Below are positions 6,936-13,088 of a stretch of 13,088 nucleotides of DNA, one piece after another. Below the pieces are notes generated by a model, which was not told where the DNA came from, ran no database searches, and saw nothing but the letters and a program-made list of their open reading frames with translations. The translations under genes were made by a program, and so were the position numbers. Numbering within the stretch: the stretch's first letter is position 1; each line of letters begins with the position of its first letter. The DNA comes from Opitutales bacterium. Its GTDB lineage: Bacteria > Verrucomicrobiota > Verrucomicrobiia > Opitutales > Oceanipulchritudinaceae. The stretch lies in the NCBI GenBank assembly GCA_007123395.1, contig SKLD01000383.1, positions 1-13,088 on the forward strand, given 5' to 3'.

Positions 6936-8987
6936 ATGGAGGCGCGGGCAGCAGACAAGAAGTCAGAAGGGGGCAACGCGGCGGGCCGCCGGATGGGGTG
7001 GGGGATTCTCGGAACGGGAAACATCGCGCGGAAATTTGCGGCGGGGGTGCGGGGCTCGCGCACGGGGCGCTTGGCGGCGGTGGGGAGCCGTTCGTTGGAG
7101 TCGGCGCGGGCGTATGCCGAAGATCACGGTATAGCGGCGGAGCATGCGCACGGTAGCTACGAGGCGCTTCTTGCCGACGAGGCGGTGGACGCGGTCTATA
7201 TCAGCACGCCGCATCCGCTGCATGCCCGCTGGGCGATTGCAGCGGCGGAGGCAGGCAAGCACGTTCTCTGCGAGAAACCTCTCGCGATGAATTACGCGGA
7301 GGCGTCTGCGGTGGTGGACGCGGCGCGACGCAACAGCGTCTTTCTCATGGAGGCGTTCATGTACCGCTGCCACCCGCAGACGGCGAAGCTTTTGGAGTTG
7401 ATCCGGAGCGGTGCCATCGGCGAGGTGCAGCTGATCGAAGCTTCCTTCAGCTTCCGCGCGGCGATGGACCTCGGGGGACGGCTGTTTAGCCAAGAGCTTG
7501 GCGGAGGGGGGATTTTGGATGTGGGCGGCTATCCGATGTCGATGGCCCGTTTGATCGCGGGTGCGGCGCAGGGGCGTCCGTTCATGGAGCCGGAGGCGGT
7601 GGCGGGGGCGGGGGTGTTGGGGGCAGCGTCGCGGGTGGACGAATGGGCGGTGGCAAGCTTGTCCTTTAGCGGCGGCATTCTTGCGCAACTCACGGCGGGC
7701 GTGCGGATGAGCGGGCACAACGTGGTGCGCGTGCGGGGAACGGAGGGCTGGCTGGAGGTGCCGCAGCCGTGGGTGGTCGCTCGGGACGGCGGTGACGGCG
7801 AGATCCATCTCCATTGTAACGGTGCCGCGCGGGAGGTTTTGAGAGTGCATGACCCGCGCCCACTTTACGGGATCGAGGCCGACACCGTGGCCGCGCACCT
7901 CGGCGATGGCGAGGCTCCGGCGATGAGCCATGCGGATACACTTGGCAACATGCGCGCGCTCGACCGCTGGCGTGAAGCCGTCGGCCTGATCTACGACTTC
8001 GAGCGTCCGGAAAACCGTAAGTTGCCCGTGTCGGGGCAGCGGCTCGCCCCGGCTTCGCGAGCGCCCACCATTCCGCGGGGCTCGCTGCCGGGACTGGAAA
8101 AAGCAGTGAGCCGTCTGATCCTCGGCGTCGACAATCAGCGCGACGGACGCGCCGCAGATGTTATGTTCGATGCGTTTTTTGAGTATGGAGGAAACGCCTT
8201 TGACACGGCTTTCACCTACCTTGGAGGACTTTCCGAGGTCACGCTCGGTCACTGGATGGCCAACCGCGGTGTGCGTGAAGATACCGTCATCCTCGACAAA
8301 GGCGCGCACACACCCAACTGCTTTCCAGATAAGATCGGCGAACAACTTGCGGTGAGTCTTGAGCGCCTGCAGAGCGACTATGTCGACATCTACCTCATGC
8401 ACCGCGACAACCCGGAGGTGCCGGTGGAGGAGTTTGTCGATGCTTTGTATGAACAGCACCGGCTTGGGCGCGTGCGGGTCTACGGGGGTTCCAATTGGAC
8501 GCTCGACCGCGTCGAGGCTGCCAACCGCCATGCGCGCCGACGCGGGATACCGGAGTTTGCCGCAGTGAGCAACCAGTTCAGCCTCGCCCGCATGGTCGAC
8601 CCGGTGTGGAGAGGCTGCGTGAGCGCTTCCGACGCGGAGAGCCGGCGTTGGTTTGAGGCCACCGGCACGGCGCTCTTTCCGTGGTCGAGCCAGGCGCGCG
8701 GGTTTTTCACCGACCGCGCGGCACCGCACAAACAGGACGATCCGCAACTCGTTCGCTGTTGGTATGCGGACGACAATTTCGAGCGCCGCGAGCGTGTCCT
8801 CCGCCTCGCCGCCGACCGCGGTGTCGACGGCGTCGCTGTCGCGCTGGCGTATGTCCTGCACCAGCCTTTTGCTACTTTTCCGCTTATCGGCCCTCGCACG
8901 CTGGGGGAGTTGCGCGGCTCGCTCCGCGGTCTTGGCCTGCGCCTCTCGGCGGACGAACTTGCGTGGCTTAACCTCGAAACGCTTTGA
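6936..8987 (+). CDS. Fused Gfo/Idh/MocA oxidoreductase - aldo/keto reductase
   Basis: One frame encodes two oxidoreductases, 683 residues in all. The N-terminal part (about 20-352) is Gfo/Idh/MocA: Rossmann motif GILGTGNIARKF (23-34), CEKPLA (112-117, Lys114), FMYRCHPQ (His146) and GGGGILDVGGYP, where Tyr stands in place of the common His, as in the dihydrodiol-dehydrogenase branch. After a linker (about 353-383) comes an aldo/keto reductase with an intact catalytic tetrad: Asp423 and Tyr428 (FDTAFTY), Lys455 (LDKGAH) and His489 (LMHRD). Both halves should use NAD(P)H, probably on sugars or related polyols; substrate unknown. The first half is rich in G-ending codons, the second more balanced. 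ATG 6936 has a nearby GGAG; ATG 6993 also fits the domain start, and the frame is open back to 6810. ribE follows 34 bp downstream. Confidence 0.88.
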   Translation: MEARAADKKSEGGNAAGRRMGWGILGTGNIARKFAAGVRGSRTGRLAAVGSRSLESARAYAEDHGIAAEHAHGSYEALLADEAVDAVYISTPHPLHARWAIAAAEAGKHVLCEKPLAMNYAEASAVVDAARRNSVFLMEAFMYRCHPQTAKLLELIRSGAIGEVQLIEASFSFRAAMDLGGRLFSQELGGGGILDVGGYPMSMARLIAGAAQGRPFMEPEAVAGAGVLGAASRVDEWAVASLSFSGGILAQLTAGVRMSGHNVVRVRGTEGWLEVPQPWVVARDGGDGEIHLHCNGAAREVLRVHDPRPLYGIEADTVAAHLGDGEAPAMSHADTLGNMRALDRWREAVGLIYDFERPENRKLPVSGQRLAPASRAPTIPRGSLPGLEKAVSRLILGVDNQRDGRAADVMFDAFFEYGGNAFDTAFTYLGGLSEVTLGHWMANRGVREDTVILDKGAHTPNCFPDKIGEQLAVSLERLQSDYVDIYLMHRDNPEVPVEEFVDALYEQHRLGRVRVYGGSNWTLDRVEAANRHARRRGIPEFAAVSNQFSLARMVDPVWRGCVSASDAESRRWFEATGTALFPWSSQARGFFTDRAAPHKQDDPQLVRCWYADDNFERRERVLRLAADRGVDGVAVALAYVLHQPFATFPLIGPRTLGELRGSLRGLGLRLSADELAWLNLETL

Positions 8988-9021
8988 CCCCGCCGTCCGG
9001 GCGACTAAGTTCGCGCGTCTT

Positions 9022-9678
9022 ATGTTTACCGGCATAGTCGAGGAATGCGGGGAGGTAGAGAGCTTCGTTCGCTCTGGAGAGGGGCGGCGCCTAACCGTGC
9101 GGTGCGGCTTCGCCTCGGATAATGTGGCGACGGGCGACAGCGTGGCTGTCGACGGATGCTGTCTCACCGTCGTGGAGCACGGCGGCGGGCGGCTCGCCTT
9201 CGACCTGCTCGAAGAAAGCGTGCGCCGTACCCGCTTCGGTACGTTTGCCGGGGGTGAGGGCGTCAATCTTGAGCGCAGTGTCGCGCTTGGCGGAAAAATG
9301 GGCGGGCACATCGTCACGGGCCACATCGACACCACGGGCACGGTGGAGAGCATTGAGCGGAAGGGTGCTGACATCCGCATGGCGTTCCGGCACGACGCCG
9401 ACTACTCGCGCTATGTCGTGGAGAAGGGCTCCATCGCCATCAATGGCGTTTCCCTCACGGTCGGCGGATGCGGCGAGGGGACATTTTTCGTCTGGCTCAT
9501 TCCGCATACCCTCGAGGTCACCAACCTCGGCGCGCTCGGGGAGGGGAGTGCCGTTAATCTCGAATTCGACATCGTTGCCAAGCATCTCGAAAAGCTCGCT
9601 TTGCCGTATATCGCGGCGAGTGGGGGCGGAGCGCCGGGCGCGGGCGATGCCGGGGAGAATCCGCTGCCTCAGGATTGA
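9022..9678 (+). CDS. ribE: Riboflavin synthase, alpha chain
   Basis: A 218-residue protein that dismutates two 6,7-dimethyl-8-ribityllumazines into riboflavin in the cytoplasm. The diagnostic N-terminus MFTGIVEE fixes the start. The two lumazine-binding repeats are visible: SVAVDGCCLTVV in the first half, then KMGGHIVTGHIDTTGTV opening the second, with SIAINGVSLTVGG matching the first repeat's motif. The C-terminal tail (GGGAPGAGDAGENPLPQD) is Gly/Pro-rich and probably flexible. The frame is open far upstream, antiparallel in composition to the AKR domain, but only the part from 9022 is riboflavin synthase. No Shine-Dalgarno is seen before the ATG. No other rib gene and no FMN riboswitch is visible nearby. 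Some nomenclatures call this gene ribC. Confidence 0.95.
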   Translation: MFTGIVEECGEVESFVRSGEGRRLTVRCGFASDNVATGDSVAVDGCCLTVVEHGGGRLAFDLLEESVRRTRFGTFAGGEGVNLERSVALGGKMGGHIVTGHIDTTGTVESIERKGADIRMAFRHDADYSRYVVEKGSIAINGVSLTVGGCGEGTFFVWLIPHTLEVTNLGALGEGSAVNLEFDIVAKHLEKLALPYIAASGGGAPGAGDAGENPLPQD

Positions 9679-9703
9679 ACCGAAGTTTATACTTTACTAT
9701 CTT
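9675..9703 (+). promoter_or_regulatory. Weak promoter candidate upstream of cysI
   Basis: TTGAAC (9675-9680) is separated by 17 bases from TATCTT (9698-9703); each matches four of six consensus bases. The 75-bp gap 9679-9753 is AT-richer than its surroundings. It also contains an imperfect AACCA/TGGTT hairpin (9712-9729) and a CGGGATT direct repeat (9734-9740 and 9743-9749). Any of these could control cysI, but none is a recognised site. Confidence 0.25.
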
Positions 9704-9753
9704 ACCCAATGAACCATTGATTAGTGGTTTTCACGGGATTATCGGGATTTAAA

Positions 9754-11481
9754 ATGGCGTCTACAGGACAGGAAACAAAGCTTTCGAAGAACGAGGGCCT
9801 GAAGCAAACAAGCAACTATCTGCGCGGATCGCTTGCGGAGAGCCTCGCCGACCCTTTGTCAGGCACGGTCCCGGCGGACGATGCGCAGTTGACGAAGTTT
9901 CACGGCATCTACGCACAGGACGACCGCGACGAACGCAAAGAGCGCCGCAAGAAGAAGTTGGACAAAGCCTATAGCTTCATGATCCGCGTGCGGGTGCCCG
10001 GCGGCGTGGCCACTCCGAAGCAGTGGCTGGAAATGGACCGGTTGGCTGACGCCTATGCCAATGGGACGCTCAAACTCACAACCCGTCAGGCCTTTCAGTT
10101 TCACGGGGTGCTCAAGGGCGTGCTCAAGAAGACAATCGCGGAGATCAACGCCGCGCTTCTCGACACGATCGCGGCATGCGGCGATGTCAACCGCAACGTC
10201 ATGTGCAATCCCAATCCTTACCAGAGCGCAGTGCACGCCGAGGCGCTCGGCCTCTCCCAGGCGATTTCCGACCACCTCACGCCGCGCACCCGCGCTTACC
10301 ATGAAATCTGGCTGGACGAAGAGCGCGTTGCCGGAGGCGAAGAGGAGGAAGAACCGATCTACGGCAAGACCTACCTCCCGCGCAAATTCAAGACGGTCGT
10401 GGCTGTACCGCCGAGCAATGACGTCGATATTTTCGCCCATGACCTCGGCTTTATGGCCATCGTCGAAGACGACAAAATCGTTGGCTACAACGTCACCGTG
10501 GGCGGAGGTTTGGGTATGACCCACGGGGCCGCCGCAACGTATCCGCGCGTCGCCGATATTCTCGGCTTCTGCCCGCCGGAGCAGGCTGTCGATGTCGCCG
10601 AGAAGGTCGTTCTTGTGCAGCGCGACTTCGGCGACCGCTCCAACCGCGCGCACGCCCGTCTCAAATATACCATCGCGGATCGCGGGGTGGATTGGTTCCG
10701 CGGCGAGGTGGAAAAGCGTCTCGGCTACAAACTCGGCGAGGCGCGGCCCTTTGAGTTCCATCATACCGGCGACCGCTATGGTTGGACAGAGGGAGCCGAC
10801 GGCAAGGGACACCTCACGCTCTTCATCCAAAACGGTCGCGTGAAGGATGTACCGGGGTTTCCTATGAAGACCGGCCTGCGCGAGATCGCCAAAGTGCATG
10901 ACGGCGACTTCCGCCTTACCGCCAACCAGAACCTCATCATCAGTGGCGTTTCTTCGGAGAAGCGTGCGCAAATCGAAGCGCTTGTCGCCGAACACGGGCT
11001 CGACAGGGGGTTCGAATCCACCGGTCTCCGGCTCAACTCCATGGCTTGCGTGGCTTTGCCGACCTGCGGCCTCGCCCTCGCCGAGTCCGAACGCTACCTC
11101 CCCGATCTCGTCACGGAGATCGAATCTGTCATTGCCGAACTCGGGCTCAAAGAGCAGCCCATCACGATCCGTATGACGGGATGCCCCAACGGTTGTGCCC
11201 GCCCCTACCTCGCGGAGATCGGCTTGGTGGGCAAGGCGCCCGGGAAATACAATCTCTATCTCGGTGCCGCCTTTGACGGCAGCCGCCTCAACCGGCTCTA
11301 CAAGGCCTCTGTGAATGATTCGGAGATCGCCGACGAACTCCGGCCAATCCTCCTCCGCTACGCCAAAGAGCGCACGGAGGGCGAAACATTCGGTGACTTC
11401 TGCATCCGCGCGGGCATCGTCCCGGCGTGGGAAGGCGAAGGCAATTACCACGAACCGGTTGCCGCACCCATGGTATCGTAA
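9754..11481 (+). CDS. cysI: Assimilatory sulfite reductase hemoprotein (beta) subunit
   Basis: A 575-residue siroheme/[4Fe-4S] enzyme that reduces sulfite to sulfide with six electrons in cysteine biosynthesis. Cluster-siroheme cysteines are at 432 and 438 (CVALPTC) and at 477 and 481 (TGCPNGC), nearly the same numbering as E. coli CysI. Other hallmarks: LTTRQAFQFHGVLKG, NRNVMCNPNP, NVTVGGGLGMTH, and LVGKAPGKYNLYLG near the C-terminus. This resembles the NADPH-type CysI rather than dissimilatory Dsr or short plant-type NirA. An acidic loop, GGEEEEE, lies near residue 195. The electron donor (CysJ or ferredoxin) is not in the window. ATG 9754 fits the family N-terminus (KLSKNEGLKQTSNYLRG) and has GGGA six bases upstream; a GTG at 9724 is in frame. 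A hairpin with T6 follows the gene. Confidence 0.95.
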   Translation: MASTGQETKLSKNEGLKQTSNYLRGSLAESLADPLSGTVPADDAQLTKFHGIYAQDDRDERKERRKKKLDKAYSFMIRVRVPGGVATPKQWLEMDRLADAYANGTLKLTTRQAFQFHGVLKGVLKKTIAEINAALLDTIAACGDVNRNVMCNPNPYQSAVHAEALGLSQAISDHLTPRTRAYHEIWLDEERVAGGEEEEEPIYGKTYLPRKFKTVVAVPPSNDVDIFAHDLGFMAIVEDDKIVGYNVTVGGGLGMTHGAAATYPRVADILGFCPPEQAVDVAEKVVLVQRDFGDRSNRAHARLKYTIADRGVDWFRGEVEKRLGYKLGEARPFEFHHTGDRYGWTEGADGKGHLTLFIQNGRVKDVPGFPMKTGLREIAKVHDGDFRLTANQNLIISGVSSEKRAQIEALVAEHGLDRGFESTGLRLNSMACVALPTCGLALAESERYLPDLVTEIESVIAELGLKEQPITIRMTGCPNGCARPYLAEIGLVGKAPGKYNLYLGAAFDGSRLNRLYKASVNDSEIADELRPILLRYAKERTEGETFGDFCIRAGIVPAWEGEGNYHEPVAAPMVS

Positions 11482-11500
11482 TGCTTCTTTTGGTTGCGCG

Positions 11501-11545
11501 CGGCAGCTGTTTTAACACCTTTGTAAGCGTTGCCGGTTCTTTTTT
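11501..11545 (+). terminator. Probable intrinsic terminator after cysI
   Basis: CGGCAGC (11501-11507) pairs with GTTGCCG (11529-11535) over seven positions, one of them G-U, across a 21-base loop that itself contains TGTT/AACA. T6 follows at 11540-11545. The long loop lowers confidence, but position and T-run fit the end of the cysI transcript. Confidence 0.45.
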
Positions 11546-11557
11546 CCTGATCAGGAA
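11544..11557 (+). promoter_or_regulatory. 14-bp perfect palindrome covering the TerB-gene ribosome binding site
   Basis: TTCCTGATCAGGAA is a perfect inverted repeat. Its right arm supplies the AGGA Shine-Dalgarno (11553-11556), six bases before ATG 11563. In RNA a five-base stem around GATC would hide the ribosome site; in DNA it could bind a dimeric repressor. It also abuts the T6 of the preceding terminator. Confidence 0.45.
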
Positions 11558-11562
11558 TCTCT

Positions 11563-12528
11563 ATGTCGGATATCGTTAAGCCCGTTTCGCACGGCATGCC
11601 GCCGGGCATCGAAGAATCCACCGCGCTCGCTTTGGCTCGGGCCGCCGTTGCCCTCGCGTGGGCTGATGGTGAACTTCACCCCGAGGAAGTCGCGTGCCTT
11701 GAGGATATTCTTTATCAACTGCCGGCCCTTTCGCCCAGCGCTCTTTCCGAGATCAAAAATTTCCTTTGCTCTCCCGTCCCCCGGAAGGAACGGGACGCCG
11801 CCGTCGCCGCCTTCCTTTCCCTCCTGGGCGACCCGGAAGTTCGAGTCTTCGCCCTCGACACCCTTGCGCAGTTGATCGCTGCCGATGGGCGCGTTACGCC
11901 GGGGGAAGAAGCTCTCATGGAGTCCATCGACGCCGCCCTCGGGTGCGCCGACGCCGGGCCGGACTCGCACAATGCGCTCCGCTCGCTGCTCGCCGAACAC
12001 CTCCCTTGCGGTCCTGACAGCGAGCCGCGACGCAAGGACGTCGCCCGCTTTATCAACCATAATGTCGGCTCCCTCGCCGCGCGTCATGAGCTTCTCGCTG
12101 CCTCATGGCGCGTCCCGCCGGGCGACCGCGAGCGCGCCGGCTTTTTCGGCGCGCTTATCGCACGGCTTCCGTTGGGTGACACCGAAGAAGATTCGCTGCG
12201 CGATGTCATCACCCGCAGCCTGCGCTCACGACTGGGCATGGATACCCCGCTCGCTGGCTTCGCCGCCATCGCCGCCACCACACCGGGCGCGGCGCACCTC
12301 GATCTCTCACGCGTCGCCCGTTTGCTTCACGAACTTACGGACGCCCGCGCGCGGCGCGAGTTCCTGCACGTTCTGGTCGACGTTGTCGACGCCGTGGGTG
12401 TACCGGGTTTCGAGGCGCTTGATGAGATCATGAACATCGCCGCCAACCTGCGGGTCGGGCAGGACGAGTTCTCACCCATTCTCGATCGCGTGGAGTCTTC
12501 TTGGGGTGCCGCTGTCACCGGCGTCTGA
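11563..12528 (+). CDS. TerB-like helical protein (tellurite-resistance TerB / DjlA N-domain superfamily), function unknown
   Basis: A 321-residue, acidic, alpha-helical soluble protein with no signal peptide or membrane segment. Two stretches carry the TerB signature of a helix ending in Asp-Gly followed by a Glu-bearing loop: AVALAWADGELHPEEVACLE (about residues 28-47) and TLAQLIAADGRVTPGEEALM (about 100-119). A third, more degenerate helical repeat lies near 250-300 (RVARLLHELTD, then VDVVDAVGVPGFEALDEIM). TerB-family folds bind metal or act as adaptor modules, but most members have no known function. No other ter gene is nearby, so tellurite resistance should not be assumed. ATG 11563 has AGGA at a six-base spacing. 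It is separated from cysI by a likely terminator, so it may have its own control. Confidence 0.7.
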   Translation: MSDIVKPVSHGMPPGIEESTALALARAAVALAWADGELHPEEVACLEDILYQLPALSPSALSEIKNFLCSPVPRKERDAAVAAFLSLLGDPEVRVFALDTLAQLIAADGRVTPGEEALMESIDAALGCADAGPDSHNALRSLLAEHLPCGPDSEPRRKDVARFINHNVGSLAARHELLAASWRVPPGDRERAGFFGALIARLPLGDTEEDSLRDVITRSLRSRLGMDTPLAGFAAIAATTPGAAHLDLSRVARLLHELTDARARREFLHVLVDVVDAVGVPGFEALDEIMNIAANLRVGQDEFSPILDRVESSWGAAVTGV

Positions 12529-12832
12529 GCGGTTCATGCACGAGTGCGTGCGCCAGACCCTTCGCGTCAAGCCCGCACCACATTGCCTTCGCCTCTCCGT
12601 AAAGCGCACGAAAGCACCCCGCCAGTTCCGCGTCACCGCTGTTCCGTGCCGCCGGATCGATGCGCACGAGGATGGGAGCGTGGCTCTCAAGACAACCGTC
12701 AGTAAATCACTTCAACGCCACTGAACTCCGCCGCCCGGTGCACTGCACGCACCCTACCTCCCGCTCCGCTTCCGCCAGCGACGGCCCCTGAATGGTATAC
12801 AGAGCCTCTATTAGACTCAAATTGAATTTCAC
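12515..12832 (-). pseudogene. UGA-interrupted minus-strand reading frame, possible gene remnant
   Basis: A minus-strand frame runs from a GTG at 12832 to a TGA at 12515-12517, broken by one in-frame TGA at 12709-12707. The first part gives 41 residues (starting MKFNLSLIEALYTIQG, later VGCVQCTGRRSSVALK). The part after the UGA gives 63 residues that look protein-like (ESHAPILVRIDPAARNSGD, then AMWCGLDAKGLAHALVHEPL). I do not recognise a family. Competing frames exist: a minus-strand ATG at 12836 opens a different 45-codon frame, and a plus-strand ATG at 12536 opens a basic 62-residue frame that also has just one TGA (12722-12724) before a later stop at 12812. The gap 12529-12915 has no better gene candidate, so this is a low-confidence remnant or short-ORF region. 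Confidence 0.25.
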
Positions 12833-12858
12833 TCATGACATTATCCAATTGAATCATA

Positions 12859-12871
12859 TATCTCTGAGATA
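12859..12871 (+). promoter_or_regulatory. 13-bp palindrome in the right-hand AT-rich island, similar to the repeat core at 6792/6823
   Basis: TATCTCTGAGATA is a perfect inverted repeat about a central T, followed by A-T-rich sequence ending in T6 at 12873-12878. The ten bases TATCTCTGAG differ in one position from TATCGCTGAG of the tandem repeat, and the similarity extends into the following AT-rich bases (15 of 19 matches to 6823-6841). The island, about 12810-12880, also repeats AATTGAAT at 12820 and 12847. A binding site of the same regulator is plausible. Confidence 0.4.
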
Positions 12872-12915
12872 ATTTTTTCGGAGCGGGAGTAAATGGGAAA
12901 GTGTGAGAGGAGGAA

Positions 12916-13088
12916 TTAGTCTACGCGGAGGGAGATGTTGCGGGTAGCGAAACCGGGGGCTTCGACAAAGAGGGTGCCGGAGCCGGGTTCGCCGCCTTCG
13001 ACGTCGACGACAACAGAGTTGAAGCCGGCGGGGATGACGACCTCATCCATAATGACACTGGCGGGGGCGTCGGTGGTAACATCAATGA
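12916..13088 (-). CDS. C-terminal end of a probable extracellular beta-repeat protein (5' part outside window)
   Basis: Fifty-six codons of a minus-strand gene are visible, ending with TAA at 12918-12916. The sequence contains VIMDEVVIPAGFNSVVVDVE, then EPGSGTLFVEAPGFATRNI and the closing SLRVD. It follows the pattern of an extracellular beta-sandwich repeat (Val-Thr-Ile-Pro-Ala-Gly, Phe-x-Val, later Val-x-Ala-x-Gly-Phe/Tyr, Leu-x-Val-Asp). That pattern ends many large secreted proteins of Verrucomicrobiota and Planctomycetota, often next to Calx-beta-like domains. No sorting motif follows; the protein stops at the repeat's final Asp. Function is unknown and the family call is by pattern only. 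No convincing terminator is seen between its stop and the AT-rich island. Confidence 0.6.
   Translation of the reverse strand, partial: IDVTTDAPASVIMDEVVIPAGFNSVVVDVEGGEPGSGTLFVEAPGFATRNISLRVD

Noticed and set aside
6963..9380. An 805-codon open frame on the minus strand opposite the fused oxidoreductase and ribE
   Set aside because: Its translation is rich in Arg, His, Pro and Ala with no recognisable motif, while the plus strand encodes three well-supported enzyme domains. In GC-rich DNA the antisense frame of a gene often lacks stops.
9859..11451. A 530-codon minus-strand frame opposite cysI
   Set aside because: It is a shadow of cysI: no family features, no separate start signals, and the plus-strand protein has all sulfite reductase cysteines.
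12538..12551. GCACG-AGTG-CGTGC hairpin just after the TerB-like gene
   Set aside because: A perfect five-base stem, but no T-run follows, so it does not qualify as an intrinsic terminator.
12699..12815. Possible small structured RNA (SRP RNA-like look of the minus strand around a GGAAG segment)
   Set aside because: The conserved domain IV internal loops of SRP RNA are not present in the right order. I also saw no tmRNA or RNase P RNA core sequences.
12699..12836. Minus-strand 45-codon frame starting ATG 12836 (MSEIQFESNRGSVYHSGAVA)
   Set aside because: It competes with the overlapping GTG frame and has no good ribosome site or recognisable family, so I mention it only as an alternative to the interrupted frame.

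Overview
This window is GC-rich bacterial DNA (by eye around 60% G+C) with short, conspicuously AT-rich islands between genes. It holds nine complete protein genes, two genes cut by the window edges, and one doubtful gene remnant. I recognised no rRNA, tRNA, CRISPR array or insertion sequence. The organism cannot be named from sequence alone. My leading guess is a Verrucomicrobiota member, perhaps Opitutae-like. This rests on the gene neighbourhood, several start codons without a Shine-Dalgarno sequence, and a secreted-repeat protein at the right edge. It is inference.

Layout. The left edge (1-212, +) is the C-terminus of an aldehyde dehydrogenase. It converges on a tight minus-strand operon that reads leftward from about 5070: HIT-family hydrolase, phoH, a 7TM/HDIG phosphodiesterase of the PgpH type, and ybeY. 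These four link nucleotide turnover (HIT, cyclic-di-AMP hydrolysis) with RNA and ribosome quality control (PhoH, YbeY). The phoH-pgpH-ybeY order is also known from Firmicutes. A divergent intergenic region (4959-5216) separates this operon from plus-strand genes: plsY (membrane lipid synthesis) and, 13 bp further on, a stand-alone 5'-3' exonuclease of the DNA polymerase I N-domain family.

An AT-rich island (about 6780-6868) holds a 31-bp imperfect tandem repeat and lies upstream of an unusual gene. That gene fuses a Gfo/Idh/MocA oxidoreductase to a complete aldo/keto reductase in one polypeptide of about 683 residues, and third-base usage shifts along it. It is followed by riboflavin synthase (ribE), the sulfite reductase hemoprotein cysI, a probable terminator, and an orphan TerB-like protein. 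The start signal of the TerB-like gene sits in a 14-bp perfect palindrome.

The last 560 bp have no confident complete gene. A minus-strand frame of about 300 bp is interrupted by a single UGA. A second AT-rich island carries a 13-bp palindrome resembling the repeat core at 6792 and 6823. At the right edge is the C-terminal end of a minus-strand protein that looks like an extracellular beta-repeat protein. I did not find a clearly new defence or mobile system. The most interesting items are the fused oxidoreductase with its repeat-bearing control region, the shared CTGAG motif in the two AT-rich islands, the UGA-interrupted frame, and the altered third zinc ligand of YbeY.
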